DNA of 64,000 bases, from assembly GCA_910583765.1 (NCBI GenBank), contig CAJTYS010000001.1, positions 114,225-178,224 on the forward strand, read 5' to 3'. How positions within the stretch are numbered: position 1 is the first letter of the stretch; every line of letters starts with the position of its first letter. Origin of the DNA: an uncultured Eubacteriales bacterium (GTDB taxonomy: Bacteria > Bacillota > Clostridia > Peptostreptococcales > Anaerovoracaceae). A program made the position numbers and the translations under genes. The notes below the pieces were generated by a model. That model was not told the DNA's origin, ran no database searches, and saw only the letters and a list, made by a program, of their open reading frames with translations. This document shows, piece after piece, positions 17,581 through 25,152 of the stretch.

Positions 17581-17892
17581 CTATTTATATTTTACCGCAG
17601 TGCCGTAGGCGATGATTTCCGCGGTGCCGTCCATGATCGCGGATGTGGAATATTCCACCCGAATCACTGCGTCCGCTCCCATGGCTGTTGCTTCCTCTAC
17701 CATCCGCTGGGTAGCGATGCTCCTGGCCTCGTCCAGCATTTCCGTGTATCCGTGAAGCTCTCCGCCCACTACGGTTTTCAGGCCAGCCATGATGTCCTTG
17801 CCAATATGCTTGGACTGAACCACGTTGCCCTTTACGATCCCCAGAGCCTCGATTTCTTTTCCTGGAACATAATTGATTGTCAATAACAGCAT
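17581..17892 (-). CDS. YbjQ/UPF0145 family protein
   Basis: The start is set at ATG 17892 (103 aa), because GAGGAGG lies 7 nt upstream and the family begins near MLLLTINYVPG. It shows the UPF0145 pattern: GIVKGNVVQSKHIGKDI, VVGGELHGYTEMLDEAR and AMGADAVIRVEYSTS. Family members form pentamers and were named putative heavy-metal-binding proteins, but no firm function is known. It is the first gene of the operon with SPFH and the Arc-like protein. Confidence 0.9.
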   Translation of the reverse strand: MLLLTINYVPGKEIEALGIVKGNVVQSKHIGKDIMAGLKTVVGGELHGYTEMLDEARSIATQRMVEEATAMGADAVIRVEYSTSAIMDGTAEIIAYGTAVKYK

Positions 17893-17928
17893 TTTATGCC
17901 CTCCTCTCATATTCATATCTTTGTGATA

Positions 17929-18444
17929 TCAATATAATATCATATTGTGATGTTTTGTCAAGCGTTTTTTTAGTTGCTCTTTTGCTCTGTGGTAGGCCAC
18001 TTTCACTGCGCTTTCCTTCATTCCCAGGACTTCAGCGATTTCTTGGAATGTTTGATGGAAATAAATGTGCAGGATGACGATGTCCCTTTGTTTTCTGCTG
18101 AGCTGGTTAATGGCGGTCCGCAGCTCTTCTTTCATGGTGTTTTGCTCGCAGATCTGTTCCGGACTCTGCGCTTCATCTGCTGTCAGCGCCGCCTCCAGCG
18201 CCTGGCTATCCATGGGCGCGGCCTTATTTTTGCGCAAATATTTGAAATAACAATTTTTGGCGATCTTGCACAGCCATGTGAAAAATTTGCACGTTCCGTT
18301 GTAGCGGTGGAGAGAAACATATGCCTGATAAAAAGTTTCTTGGGTGAGTTCTTCGGCAATATGCGGGTCGCCGCCTGCCAATTTCAGGAGGAAACCATGG
18401 AGCTGGCCGTAAAATTCTTGATAAATTTCCTCAAAATCTTTCAT
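17929..18444 (-). CDS. ECF-type RNA polymerase sigma factor
   Basis: A 171-residue protein with a sigma-70 region 2 (GGDPHIAEELTQETFYQAYV and FFTWLCKIAKNCYFKYLRKN, residues about 24-75) and a region 4 helix-turn-helix (LSRKQRDIVILHIYFHQTF, then EVLGMKESAVKVAYHRAKEQL, residues about 114-160). It should direct RNA polymerase to a small regulon. It lies 22 nt after the gene for a one-pass membrane protein, which may be its anti-sigma partner although the gene order is the reverse of the usual one. Confidence 0.88.
   Translation of the reverse strand: MKDFEEIYQEFYGQLHGFLLKLAGGDPHIAEELTQETFYQAYVSLHRYNGTCKFFTWLCKIAKNCYFKYLRKNKAAPMDSQALEAALTADEAQSPEQICEQNTMKEELRTAINQLSRKQRDIVILHIYFHQTFQEIAEVLGMKESAVKVAYHRAKEQLKKRLTKHHNMILY
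17934..17961 (-). promoter_or_regulatory. Sigma-70 promoter of the YbjQ-SPFH operon, overlapped by a dyad
   Basis: On the minus strand TTGACA (17956-17961) and TATTAT (17934-17939) are separated by 16 nt. The -35 box lies in the 3' end of the sigma-factor gene. The dyad CAATATAATATCATATTG (17930-17947) covers the -10 box and could be an operator. Confidence 0.6.
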
Positions 18445-18466
18445 GGGTTCACATCTCTTTCTTTGT

Positions 18467-19447
18467 TCATGATGCCTCTTTCTTTTTGAGTTTCTCTTGC
18501 TTCACAAGCTGCTCCCGTGCTTCCTCCGCGCCTTTTACGCTGGCGCCGTATGTGGCTTTGTACACGGTGATGGTCTTTTTTCGCAGATCGCATTCCAGCC
18601 GTTTCTCTTCATCATATTCCACGCCAAAGCAGGCAGTGGCTTGGAGATACGCTCTTTTTTCAGCTTCCTGGCCTGTGTCTGAAAATCCCTGCGCCGTGGA
18701 AACCAGCCTGCGGGCCACTGGCTTGGGGAAATGCTCCCAGATCGCCGCGGTCCCGCTGCCTCTTGTTTGATAGCTTTGGACATCTGTTACTTTCAGTTCA
18801 CCTGCTTCCAGTCTTGCTGATACGATCAGCGCTGACTGGGCCCGCTCTTTGTCTTCCTCACTGGCGCTGTGGATGGCCCACCCCTGGGGGCCTGGCGGCT
18901 GAATATGGTACACGTTGCCACCATATTCAACAAAGGAAAACAGACCGCCTTTCATATAAATCTTGTACTGACTGTTTTCCCCAGCGCCCTTTGTTTCCAC
19001 CTGTTCCACGTCCATGATGGTTCCTTCAAAGCAGGAAAAGACCTGAAAGTAGTCATCCGCCTGCGTTTGTTTTTCTGCGAATCGGGCCAGCTGGCCGCAA
19101 AGACTGCGGTACTGGTCCACGGTCAACGCAGCAGTCTGCTCTTGAACGGATTCCCAAGGCCACAGCCTCTGGCTGTAGTTTTTCCCGTATTTGGATTGGT
19201 AGCACACTTGCTTGAATCCCAGGGACCAGGTGGTTTCAATGGATGTGACGCCATCCCCTTCCCTGCTTGCCGCAAAAGCGATAGGTGGCCGCGCCTGCGT
19301 GCCTGCTGCTGCGTAATTAAATGCGCCTATGGCTGCTGTTCCAGCCAAAAGGATCAGCACCACGGCGGCCGCGAGCCGTTTCCTCCTGATTCTTTTTGCG
19401 AGCTGCGCGAATTTGGCTTCCTGTGTTTTGTGATCTTGCTGTTTCAT
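18467..19447 (-). CDS. One-pass membrane protein, putative sigma-factor regulator
   Basis: I place the start at ATG 19447 (326 aa), 8 nt after GGGAG; the frame extends to 19486 without a better site. A basic cytoplasmic segment with RIRRKRL is followed by one transmembrane helix (about residues 24-45) and a long outer domain of about 280 residues with no family I recognise. Cotranscription with an ECF sigma gene suggests an anti-sigma factor or signal sensor, but no zinc HXXXCXXC motif is visible in the short N-terminus. That leaves open a non-anti-sigma role. Confidence 0.6.
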   Translation of the reverse strand: MKQQDHKTQEAKFAQLAKRIRRKRLAAAVVLILLAGTAAIGAFNYAAAGTQARPPIAFAASREGDGVTSIETTWSLGFKQVCYQSKYGKNYSQRLWPWESVQEQTAALTVDQYRSLCGQLARFAEKQTQADDYFQVFSCFEGTIMDVEQVETKGAGENSQYKIYMKGGLFSFVEYGGNVYHIQPPGPQGWAIHSASEEDKERAQSALIVSARLEAGELKVTDVQSYQTRGSGTAAIWEHFPKPVARRLVSTAQGFSDTGQEAEKRAYLQATACFGVEYDEEKRLECDLRKKTITVYKATYGASVKGAEEAREQLVKQEKLKKKEAS

Positions 19448-19717
19448 GGTACATGCTCCCTTCTCATCCATCTGTGTAAGTGTCAAGCCTCCAGTTGGAG
19501 CTCCACTTTCCCGTTGTTAAAGTTTCATAATGGTTTCTTTGATTTTGCTTGAAGGCCTTCTTTCCTTTATTAATACCAGCAGGGCGGAAAAGGTTACAGG
19601 TTTTTTTAGATTTTGCGGATTGGGCTGTTTCCATGAAGTGCAAAAGCGCAGAGAGCAGTTTCCTGTTGATCTGAGAAAGCAGAAAAGGTTAGGGGCAAAG
19701 TAGGCCATTTCAGGCTT

Positions 19718-19921
19718 TTGTAGACAAATTCGTTCTTTTTCATGAGCTTGCTATAAAAATTCCTTGTTTCAGATAATTTGCTATAGAATTTTCCTCAACT
19801 CTTTTCCAGATTATGTACGATTATGGAAAATATTTTAAATCTAATCCATTTTTATCTTTCATTTTACATTTTGGTATGAATTTTTGTAGCCAAATAGAAT
19901 TTTTTGAGCATTTGGCTACAA
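19718..19921. repeat. Paired-hairpin element C (204 bp)
   Basis: The right hairpin (19884-19921) has perfect 12-bp arms TTGTAGCCAAAT/ATTTGGCTACAA and a 14-nt loop. The left one starts with TTGTAGACAAAT (19718-19729) but its right arm is degraded (TTGCTATAA). The arm sequence differs from types A and B, while the spacing and total length match. Confidence 0.75.
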
Positions 19922-19980
19922 GAGAAATGTTTTTGGCTATAATTTCTGCTCTTAACCCTTTTTTCAAGACTTCAGTCCAC

Positions 19981-20097
19981 AGATCGTTTCATCCTCGCTA
20001 GCTTCGGCCATTCTCTCAAAGATCGTTTCATCCTCGCTGACTTCGGCCATTCTCTCAAAGATCGTTTCATCCTTGCTGACTTCGGCCATTCTCTCAG
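19981..20097. repeat. 39-bp tandem repeat, three copies
   Basis: Copies at 19981-20019, 20020-20058 and 20059-20097 begin AGATCGTTTCATCC and end TTCGGCCATTCTCTCA. They differ at only a few positions. The tract runs into TGGACTTTGTT, an arm of the CAAAGTC palindrome family. Confidence 0.9.
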
Positions 20098-20181
20098 AGG
20101 TGGACTTTGTTATATTGAGGAAATATTTTAAAGCAGATTTCCTGCATAATCAAAATGTGGTGCCAAGGCATTTCCTCCTGC

Positions 20182-20226
20182 AAAAAAACAGCGGGTGCGT
20201 TTCTCATAAGAAACGTCATTCCCGCT
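20182..20226 (-). terminator. Terminator of the SH3-amidase gene
   Basis: On the minus strand AGCGGG pairs with CCCGCT, with an inner ACGTTTCT/AGAAACG stem, followed by GTTTTTTTG. It lies about 235 nt past the amidase stop. Confidence 0.7.
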
Positions 20227-20459
20227 GCTTTGTGATTTCCGTTATTTTGTATCCCGCTGCTCGCATGGCCTTCACTGATCGCTTTTCCGGCTTGCAATTG
20301 CTTTTCGCTTCTCCTCTAGCATGGGAGCAAGGCTTTCTGATATGATTGCCCGCGCTTTCTCATTTTTCGCCATACATTTTTTCCGGTCTTTGCCTCACTC
20401 GCTTGCCTCCCTGTACAATTCAATGGATTCTCCCAACATTGCGCGACCCGCTCTCATAT

Positions 20460-21425
20460 TTAGATTCTCTTCAAATACTTGTCGATTCCGTTTGCCATGC
20501 CTTTGGTCATTTTTTTCTGGTACGCCGCTGACTTGTTCATTTTCCTGTCTTCTTTTTTGTTGGAAAGGAAGCCCATTTCCATGATGGTCACTGGGACTTT
20601 GCTCCAATTGATGCCGGACATGGTGTCCGTGTACATCACGCCTCTGTTTTTCGCGCCAGTGGTTTTGCAAAATTCCGTGAGCACGCATTTGGAAAGGCTG
20701 CTGCATTTTTTGTAGATCTTTTTGCAGTATTTGTTGTTTTTTGTGGGAGAAATGGTCAATGCGCCGGAAACCCTGCTGCTTGCTGAGGAATTGGCGTGAA
20801 TACGAATGAACACGTCCGCGCCCGCATTGTTGGCAAGTTCCGCACGCTGGGAATTACTCATGTTCACGTTGTGCTTTGTGCGGACCATTTTCACTTGATA
20901 TCCTCTGGCTTTCAATTCTTTTTCCAGTTTTTTCGCCATTTTCAGAGTCAGCTTGTACTCTGGGATTCTAGTGTAATTGCCAGTGGCGCCGGATGCGACT
21001 TTGGCTTTTTTCTGCTTTGCGCCTGGGCCGATGGGCTCGGTTTTCGGGTTGCCCTTCTTTTGGTGGCCCGCGTCGATGACCACTAGATACCCGTTATCTT
21101 TGGACAAATAGCGGGTTTCCACATAATAGGTCTTTCCCTGATAAGCCACTTTGCTCCACCCATTCTGGGAAACGCCTGTGACCTGGAGCTTTCTGCTCTT
21201 TTTCACCTGGAGGTCCTTGTCAGCCGCTTTGTCCGCGGATTTGGAAAGCCAGATGGTTCGGTTGGCATAGCGGGTCTGCTCCACTGGCTGGAAAGCAGCG
21301 GCCTTTTCATGGGCATATGTCTTTTGCGGCTGGATCGCCAGCGTTATGGCCGCCGCTGCGATCAGCGCCAGAGCAGCCAGGATGACTGCTGTAAATTGAA
21401 GTTTTCGTTTATTTGGTACGTTCAT
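20460..21425 (-). CDS. Exported N-acetylmuramoyl-L-alanine amidase with SH3-like domain
   Basis: A 321-residue protein with a signal or anchor helix (about 10-30), an SH3-like segment (residues about 55-108, WLSKSADKAADK to YYVETRYLS) and a C-terminal Amidase_3 domain. Zinc and catalytic residues are visible: His in VVIDAGHQKKG, Glu in RIPEYKLTLKMA, His in VFIRIHANSS, and Glu in VTIMEMGFLSN. It should hydrolyse peptidoglycan outside the membrane. It has its own terminator and stands alone. Confidence 0.92.
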   Translation of the reverse strand: MNVPNKRKLQFTAVILAALALIAAAAITLAIQPQKTYAHEKAAAFQPVEQTRYANRTIWLSKSADKAADKDLQVKKSRKLQVTGVSQNGWSKVAYQGKTYYVETRYLSKDNGYLVVIDAGHQKKGNPKTEPIGPGAKQKKAKVASGATGNYTRIPEYKLTLKMAKKLEKELKARGYQVKMVRTKHNVNMSNSQRAELANNAGADVFIRIHANSSASSRVSGALTISPTKNNKYCKKIYKKCSSLSKCVLTEFCKTTGAKNRGVMYTDTMSGINWSKVPVTIMEMGFLSNKKEDRKMNKSAAYQKKMTKGMANGIDKYLKRI

Positions 21426-21689
21426 GTTTTTCCTCGTTTTTTTGCTTGAAGCCAGGCGGCCAGGACTTTTTGCAGCATTGCGCTATGGCTGCGCCGCAGC
21501 TTGGTTTGATCAGCCAGAAAATAGTATGACAAAACGCTTTTTACCTTGCCTGGCAAAGAAACAAAATCAACTGTCCTATGTCTTTTCTCCGAGCTTTACT
21601 TTCTCCCTGGCCATTTTGCGATTGTCGTGATTTCCAATGCGTTTCCAGGCTGCTTTGTTACGGCTCTATGCTTGCTGAAACGCCAGGTC

Positions 21690-22127
21690 TTACTCTTCTA
21701 GGACTTTGATTGCATCACCAGCTTTGACTGTGCCTTCCCGCAGAACTTTGATGAAGATCCCTTCTCTCGGCATAACGCAGTCGCCGGCTAATTCTCGGAT
21801 GGCGCATCCCTGATGACATTCTTTTCCGATCTGGGTCACTTCACCCAGAGCTTCCCCGATTTGCAGCTTGGTGCCCACAGGCAGGGTGAACAGTTCGATG
21901 CCTTCTGTCAAGATGTTTTCCGCAAAGTCGCCGCTTTTCAATTGAAAATCCAGGGCTTTCTGGACTTTTTCCACGCTTTCCGCCGCTAAAAGGCTGACTT
22001 GGCGGTGCCAGTTTCCCGCATGCGCGTCGCCCACAATGCCGTGGTCCACTTTCAGCAAAGCTTCTTCTACTGGATGCTTTTGCTCCCCTTTCTTTTCACT
22101 GATGCAAACTGCTTTTACTTTAGCCAT
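21690..22127 (-). CDS. MOSC domain protein
   Basis: A 145-residue free-standing MOSC domain (molybdenum cofactor sulfurase C-terminal type). Visible features are VDHGIVGDAHAGNWHRQVSLL, shown in part, FAENILTEGIELFTLPVG, and the conserved Cys in CHQGCAIRELAGDCVMPREG. MOSC domains bind or carry sulfur/Moco and are often fused to or encoded with MogA in Clostridia. Its ATG overlaps the end of the MogA/MoaB gene by 8 bp, which supports a joint role in Moco handling. Confidence 0.88.
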   Translation of the reverse strand: MAKVKAVCISEKKGEQKHPVEEALLKVDHGIVGDAHAGNWHRQVSLLAAESVEKVQKALDFQLKSGDFAENILTEGIELFTLPVGTKLQIGEALGEVTQIGKECHQGCAIRELAGDCVMPREGIFIKVLREGTVKAGDAIKVLEE

Positions 22128-22641
22128 GATGGTGGCCCTCCTTTTTATGAATTTCCGCGCAGTCGTGAGACTGGCCTCTTAATACATCGATCCCGTGGCG
22201 GATAGGCTTGATGACCGCATTGAGACATTCCCTCGCAGCCTTTTCACTGCCAGGCAGATTGACGATCAGGGTGCCGCCCCGCAGCCCCGCCTCTGCTCTG
22301 GACAGCATGCCCATTGGTGTGATTTTCATGCTTTCCGCGCGCATGGCTTCTGGGATGCCCCGCACTTCCCTGTCTGATACCGCATGAGTGGCTTCCGGGG
22401 TCACGTCTCGTTTGGAAAATCCTGTGCCGCCGGTGGTCACGACCAGGCACGCGTCCAGTTCGTCCGCACACTTGATCAGCTCTGCTTTTATGGTTTCAAA
22501 ATCATCAGGGATGATGTTGGTATAAATCACTTCCCAGCCATTTTCCCGGAGTATTTCCTGCACTGCCGGACCGCTGGTATCTTTGCGCTGGCCTTTTGCG
22601 CCTTTGTCGCTCATGGTGATCACTGCTGCCGTATCGTTCAT
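22120..22641 (-). CDS. MogA/MoaB family molybdopterin adenylyltransferase
   Basis: Start at ATG 22641 (173 aa), preceded by AAAGGAG; the frame extends to 22689. It has the MPT-binding pattern: AAVITMSDKGAKGQRKDTSG near the start, then LVVTTGGTGFSKRDVTPEAT and LPGSEKAARECLNAV. It would adenylylate molybdopterin to prepare it for molybdate insertion by MoeA. It overlaps the MOSC gene and follows moaC after a 215-nt gap holding a palindromic repeat. Confidence 0.9.
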   Translation of the reverse strand: MNDTAAVITMSDKGAKGQRKDTSGPAVQEILRENGWEVIYTNIIPDDFETIKAELIKCADELDACLVVTTGGTGFSKRDVTPEATHAVSDREVRGIPEAMRAESMKITPMGMLSRAEAGLRGGTLIVNLPGSEKAARECLNAVIKPIRHGIDVLRGQSHDCAEIHKKEGHHHG

Positions 22642-22699
22642 AATCGCTCCTTTCCAGGTGTTGGTTTTATTTTTCGCTTGGTGCTTCATTCTTCTTCAA

Positions 22700-22743
22700 A
22701 CAAAGTCGGCTTCGCTGATTCTTTTTCAGTAGTGGACTTTGTT
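22700..22743. repeat. CAAAGTC palindrome family, copy 1
   Basis: ACAAAGTC and GACTTTGTT form inverted arms 27 nt apart between mogA-like and moaC genes. Read on the minus strand it resembles the two copies at 54075-54215. Confidence 0.6.
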
Positions 22744-22856
22744 GATGTTTCCCGCATAACGAGAAATGTTTCTCAGCGGCTCCCCTGCAGGCTGCCGGAA
22801 CCCTGACCAAGCCGCATGTCATGTCTGTGCCAGACCAATCACTGGCACAGGCCTTT

Positions 22857-23342
22857 TCAGCCTTGCTCTTTCCAGAAAAAGTCGCCGCTTTTTCCGCCGC
22901 TTTTGCTCACCAGATGGATCTGGTCGATAACCATGTCCTTTTGGATGGCTTTGCACATATCGTAAACCGTCAGAGCTGCTATGGAAACTGCTGTCAGGGC
23001 TTCCATTTCCACGCCAGTCACGCCGCTGCATTTGACTTCACTGCGGATCTCCACCGCCAGGTCCTCTTCATTGAGACGAAAGCGGATATCCGCGCCATTG
23101 ATCATGATCGGGTGGCACATGGGAATCACTTCCGAGGTTTTCTTCGCGCCCATGATGCCTGCGATTTGGGCGGTGCCAAGGACATCGCCTTTTTTCAGCC
23201 CGCCGCTTTTGATCAGATCAAAGCATTCTTTGTTGACCAGCACTCGCCCTACGGCCACTGCGGTCCGCTTTGTCACGTCTTTGCCGCCCACGTCTACCAT
23301 TTTGGCCCGGCCTTCTTCGTTGAAATGTGAAAACTCTCCCAT
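22857..23342 (-). CDS. moaC: Cyclic pyranopterin monophosphate synthase MoaC
   Basis: A 161-residue protein that converts the MoaA product to cyclic pyranopterin monophosphate. The MoaC pattern is clear: MVDVGGKDVTKRTAVAVGRV, AQIAGIMGAKKTSEVIPMCHP, and GVEMEALTAVSIAALTVYDM. The conserved Lys in KTSEVIPMCHP and the Lys near the C-terminus (VSKSGGKSGD) are present. The start directly abuts the end of moaA (1-nt gap), so both are cotranscribed. Confidence 0.96.
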   Translation of the reverse strand: MGEFSHFNEEGRAKMVDVGGKDVTKRTAVAVGRVLVNKECFDLIKSGGLKKGDVLGTAQIAGIMGAKKTSEVIPMCHPIMINGADIRFRLNEEDLAVEIRSEVKCSGVTGVEMEALTAVSIAALTVYDMCKAIQKDMVIDQIHLVSKSGGKSGDFFWKEQG

Positions 23343-23343
23343 T

Positions 23344-24297
23344 TTATCCTCCTATTTGGTTCATGTCCCGTCCGGCTTTGCTGGGGCTGTCCGCATTGAG
23401 TTCTTCTCGCTTTTGCGGCTTGTCCATGATGGCTGCGCCCAGGGTTTCTGCCATCTGATGCTGGGAAAGACCCTTTAGGGAAATTTCCTGATCAGAATGC
23501 AGGCAGGGTTTCAATTTTCCATCTGCCGTGAGCCGGATCTTGTTGCATCCCTGGCAAAAGTCGCAGCTGACAGGCCGGATCAGCCCCACTCTGCCTGCTG
23601 CGCCGGGGAGGGCGTAGAGTCTGGCCACGCCGTCTTCCCTGTTCAAGGATTCCAGCTCCGGCACTCGCTCCAGCACTGTGTCACAGCTGACAAAGCCTGC
23701 TTTGTCAAAGTCAATCCCCCCGCCGATGGGCATCAGTTCGATAAAGCGGACTTCGATGGGCTGGTCCTTTGTCAGGTCTGTGAAGGCTCTGATCTCGTCA
23801 TCGTTGAAGCCGCCCATGAGCACGTTGTTGATTTTTAGGTTTTGGAACCCTGCTTCCTCTGCGGCCCGCAGGCCTGCCATTGCGTCTTCCAGTTCTCCCA
23901 GCCTGGTGATGTAACGGTACTTTTCCGGATCCAGCGTGTCCAGGCTGATGTTGAGGCGGGACACGCCTGCTGCTTTCAGGTCCTTGGCGAAACGGGGCAG
24001 CAGCGTGCCGTTGGTGGTCATGCATAGTTCTTCGATGCCTGGTATCTCCGCGATGGCGGCGCACAGCTTCACAATGCCCCGCTTTACAAGAGGCTCGCCG
24101 CCAGTGACGCGGATCTTGCGGATGCCCAGTGAGGCCGCCGCCTTGACTGCCATGATGGTTTCTTCTGCGGTCATCATGTCATCGTGGGCTCTTTTGGCAA
24201 TGCCCTCCTCTGGCATGCAGTACCGGCACCGCAGGTTGCATAGCTCTGTCACGGAAACCCGCATATATGTGATATCTCGATTATAATTGTCTCTCAT
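23344..24297 (-). CDS. moaA: GTP 3',8-cyclase MoaA (radical SAM)
   Basis: Start at ATG 24297 (317 aa) because GAGGAG lies 6 nt upstream and the family begins near this point; the frame runs on to 24519 through low-complexity KPNP repeats that are not family sequence. The radical SAM motif CNLRCRYC is present near residue 20, followed by VTGGEPL. The C-terminal second cluster is seen as CDFCQGCNKIRLTADGKLKPC. The protein ends with a family-unlike tail after LGAAIMDKP, of about 25 residues. It starts Moco synthesis from GTP. Confidence 0.95.
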   Translation of the reverse strand: MRDNYNRDITYMRVSVTELCNLRCRYCMPEEGIAKRAHDDMMTAEETIMAVKAAASLGIRKIRVTGGEPLVKRGIVKLCAAIAEIPGIEELCMTTNGTLLPRFAKDLKAAGVSRLNISLDTLDPEKYRYITRLGELEDAMAGLRAAEEAGFQNLKINNVLMGGFNDDEIRAFTDLTKDQPIEVRFIELMPIGGGIDFDKAGFVSCDTVLERVPELESLNREDGVARLYALPGAAGRVGLIRPVSCDFCQGCNKIRLTADGKLKPCLHSDQEISLKGLSQHQMAETLGAAIMDKPQKREELNADSPSKAGRDMNQIGG

Positions 24298-24480
24298 TGA
24301 TGCTCCTCTGTTGTTGTGTTGTCTATGTATGTATGCATGGGCCATATGGCCGGATTTGGCGGCACAGATGGCTTTGGGTTTTGGTTTAAGTTCGGGGTTT
24401 GGCTTGAGTTTTGGGTTTGGCTTATAAATAATACACATATACGAAATCATTGTGATTTTTCGCTCCGTTAATTTTGCGAT

Positions 24481-24663
24481 ATTGTGCATAATCCAAATAT
24501 TTTTGGTGATTATGCACAATAATTATGAAAAACTTGCAATTATTTTCTTTATTTTGTAATATTTACGGTCTATTTCTCTTGATTTGGTAGGACTTGTCCT
24601 AAAAATATCCCGAAATAGCATTTTTACTGTGCACAATTCGCAAAAAATCCCAGATTATACACA
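24481..24663. repeat. Paired-hairpin element B2 (183 bp)
   Basis: The left hairpin (24481-24520) has perfect arms ATTGTGCATAAT/ATTATGCACAAT and a 16-nt loop. The right hairpin (24627-24663) has TGTGCACAAT/ATTATACACA with two non-Watson-Crick positions. The interior carries TTTCTTTATTTTGTAA, like A1. Confidence 0.85.
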
Positions 24664-24707
24664 AAGCCTTGTTTCCAGCGTCCGTATTCCATTCTCGATT
24701 CACCATA

Positions 24708-24892
24708 GTGTGTACAAATCCGATCTTTTTTAGATTTTGTACACACCAATCATAAAAAAAATGTAATTTTCTTCATGATTATGTAATTTTAATGTCCAAA
24801 TTTTGAAATTGCCAGTTGTTTTAGCTAAGAAAATCGCCAAATCAGGCAATATCGTGTGTACAAATTCCATAAATAGTTCCATTTGTACACAC
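24708..24892. repeat. Paired-hairpin element A3 (185 bp)
   Basis: The left hairpin (24708-24746) has GTGTGTACAAAT and TTTTGTACACAC arms. The right hairpin (24854-24892) has perfect 12-bp arms GTGTGTACAAAT/ATTTGTACACAC with a 15-nt loop. It begins 45 bp after B2 ends. Confidence 0.88.
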
Positions 24893-24948
24893 TGCATCAA
24901 TCTGAAACACGCATTCTACCACGGCCTTCCAAAAATCCCGATATTAAG

Positions 24949-25015
24949 CCGTGATTCAATAGACGCTCCCCTACGGCAACGCCGCTTCCAATCCGGTGCG
25001 TCTATTATACCACGG
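24949..25015. repeat. Imperfect palindromic repeat, family P, copy 4
   Basis: CCGTGATTCAATAGACGC and GCGTCTATTATACCACGG pair over nearly their whole length around the core CGGCAACGCCG. Confidence 0.9.
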
Positions 25016-25043
25016 ATCCTCCTTTAAATACACGATCCTAAAT

Positions 25044-25110
25044 CCGTGATTCAATAGACGCTCCCCTACGGCAACGCCGATTCCAATCCAATGCGTTCAT
25101 TATACCACGG
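25044..25110. repeat. Imperfect palindromic repeat, family P, copy 5
   Basis: Nearly identical to copy 4 on the left, but the right arm has GCGTTCATT, which mismatches its own left arm and matches copies 1-3. The core starts 95 bp after that of copy 4. Confidence 0.9.
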
Positions 25111-25152
25111 CCCGCGCCTGAAAAGGAAGGGGCTTCTTTTCTCAAACATATC

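Larger units (their letters stand above)
19448..20459. other. Gene-free kilobase between the sigma operon and an amidase gene
   Basis: It contains paired-hairpin element C, a 39-bp tandem repeat and the terminator of the amidase gene. Short open frames here show no family features, and the repeat tract crosses them. Confidence 0.6.
24298..25152. other. Gene-free region between moaA and the transglutaminase gene
   Basis: It is a repeat island: degenerate GGTTTGG repeats (24361-24425), paired-hairpin elements B2 and A3, and two family-P palindromes in tandem. No gene is supported. Confidence 0.7.

Noticed and set aside
19981..20097. CRISPR array
   Set aside because: The three copies are directly adjacent without spacers, and no cas gene is in the window.
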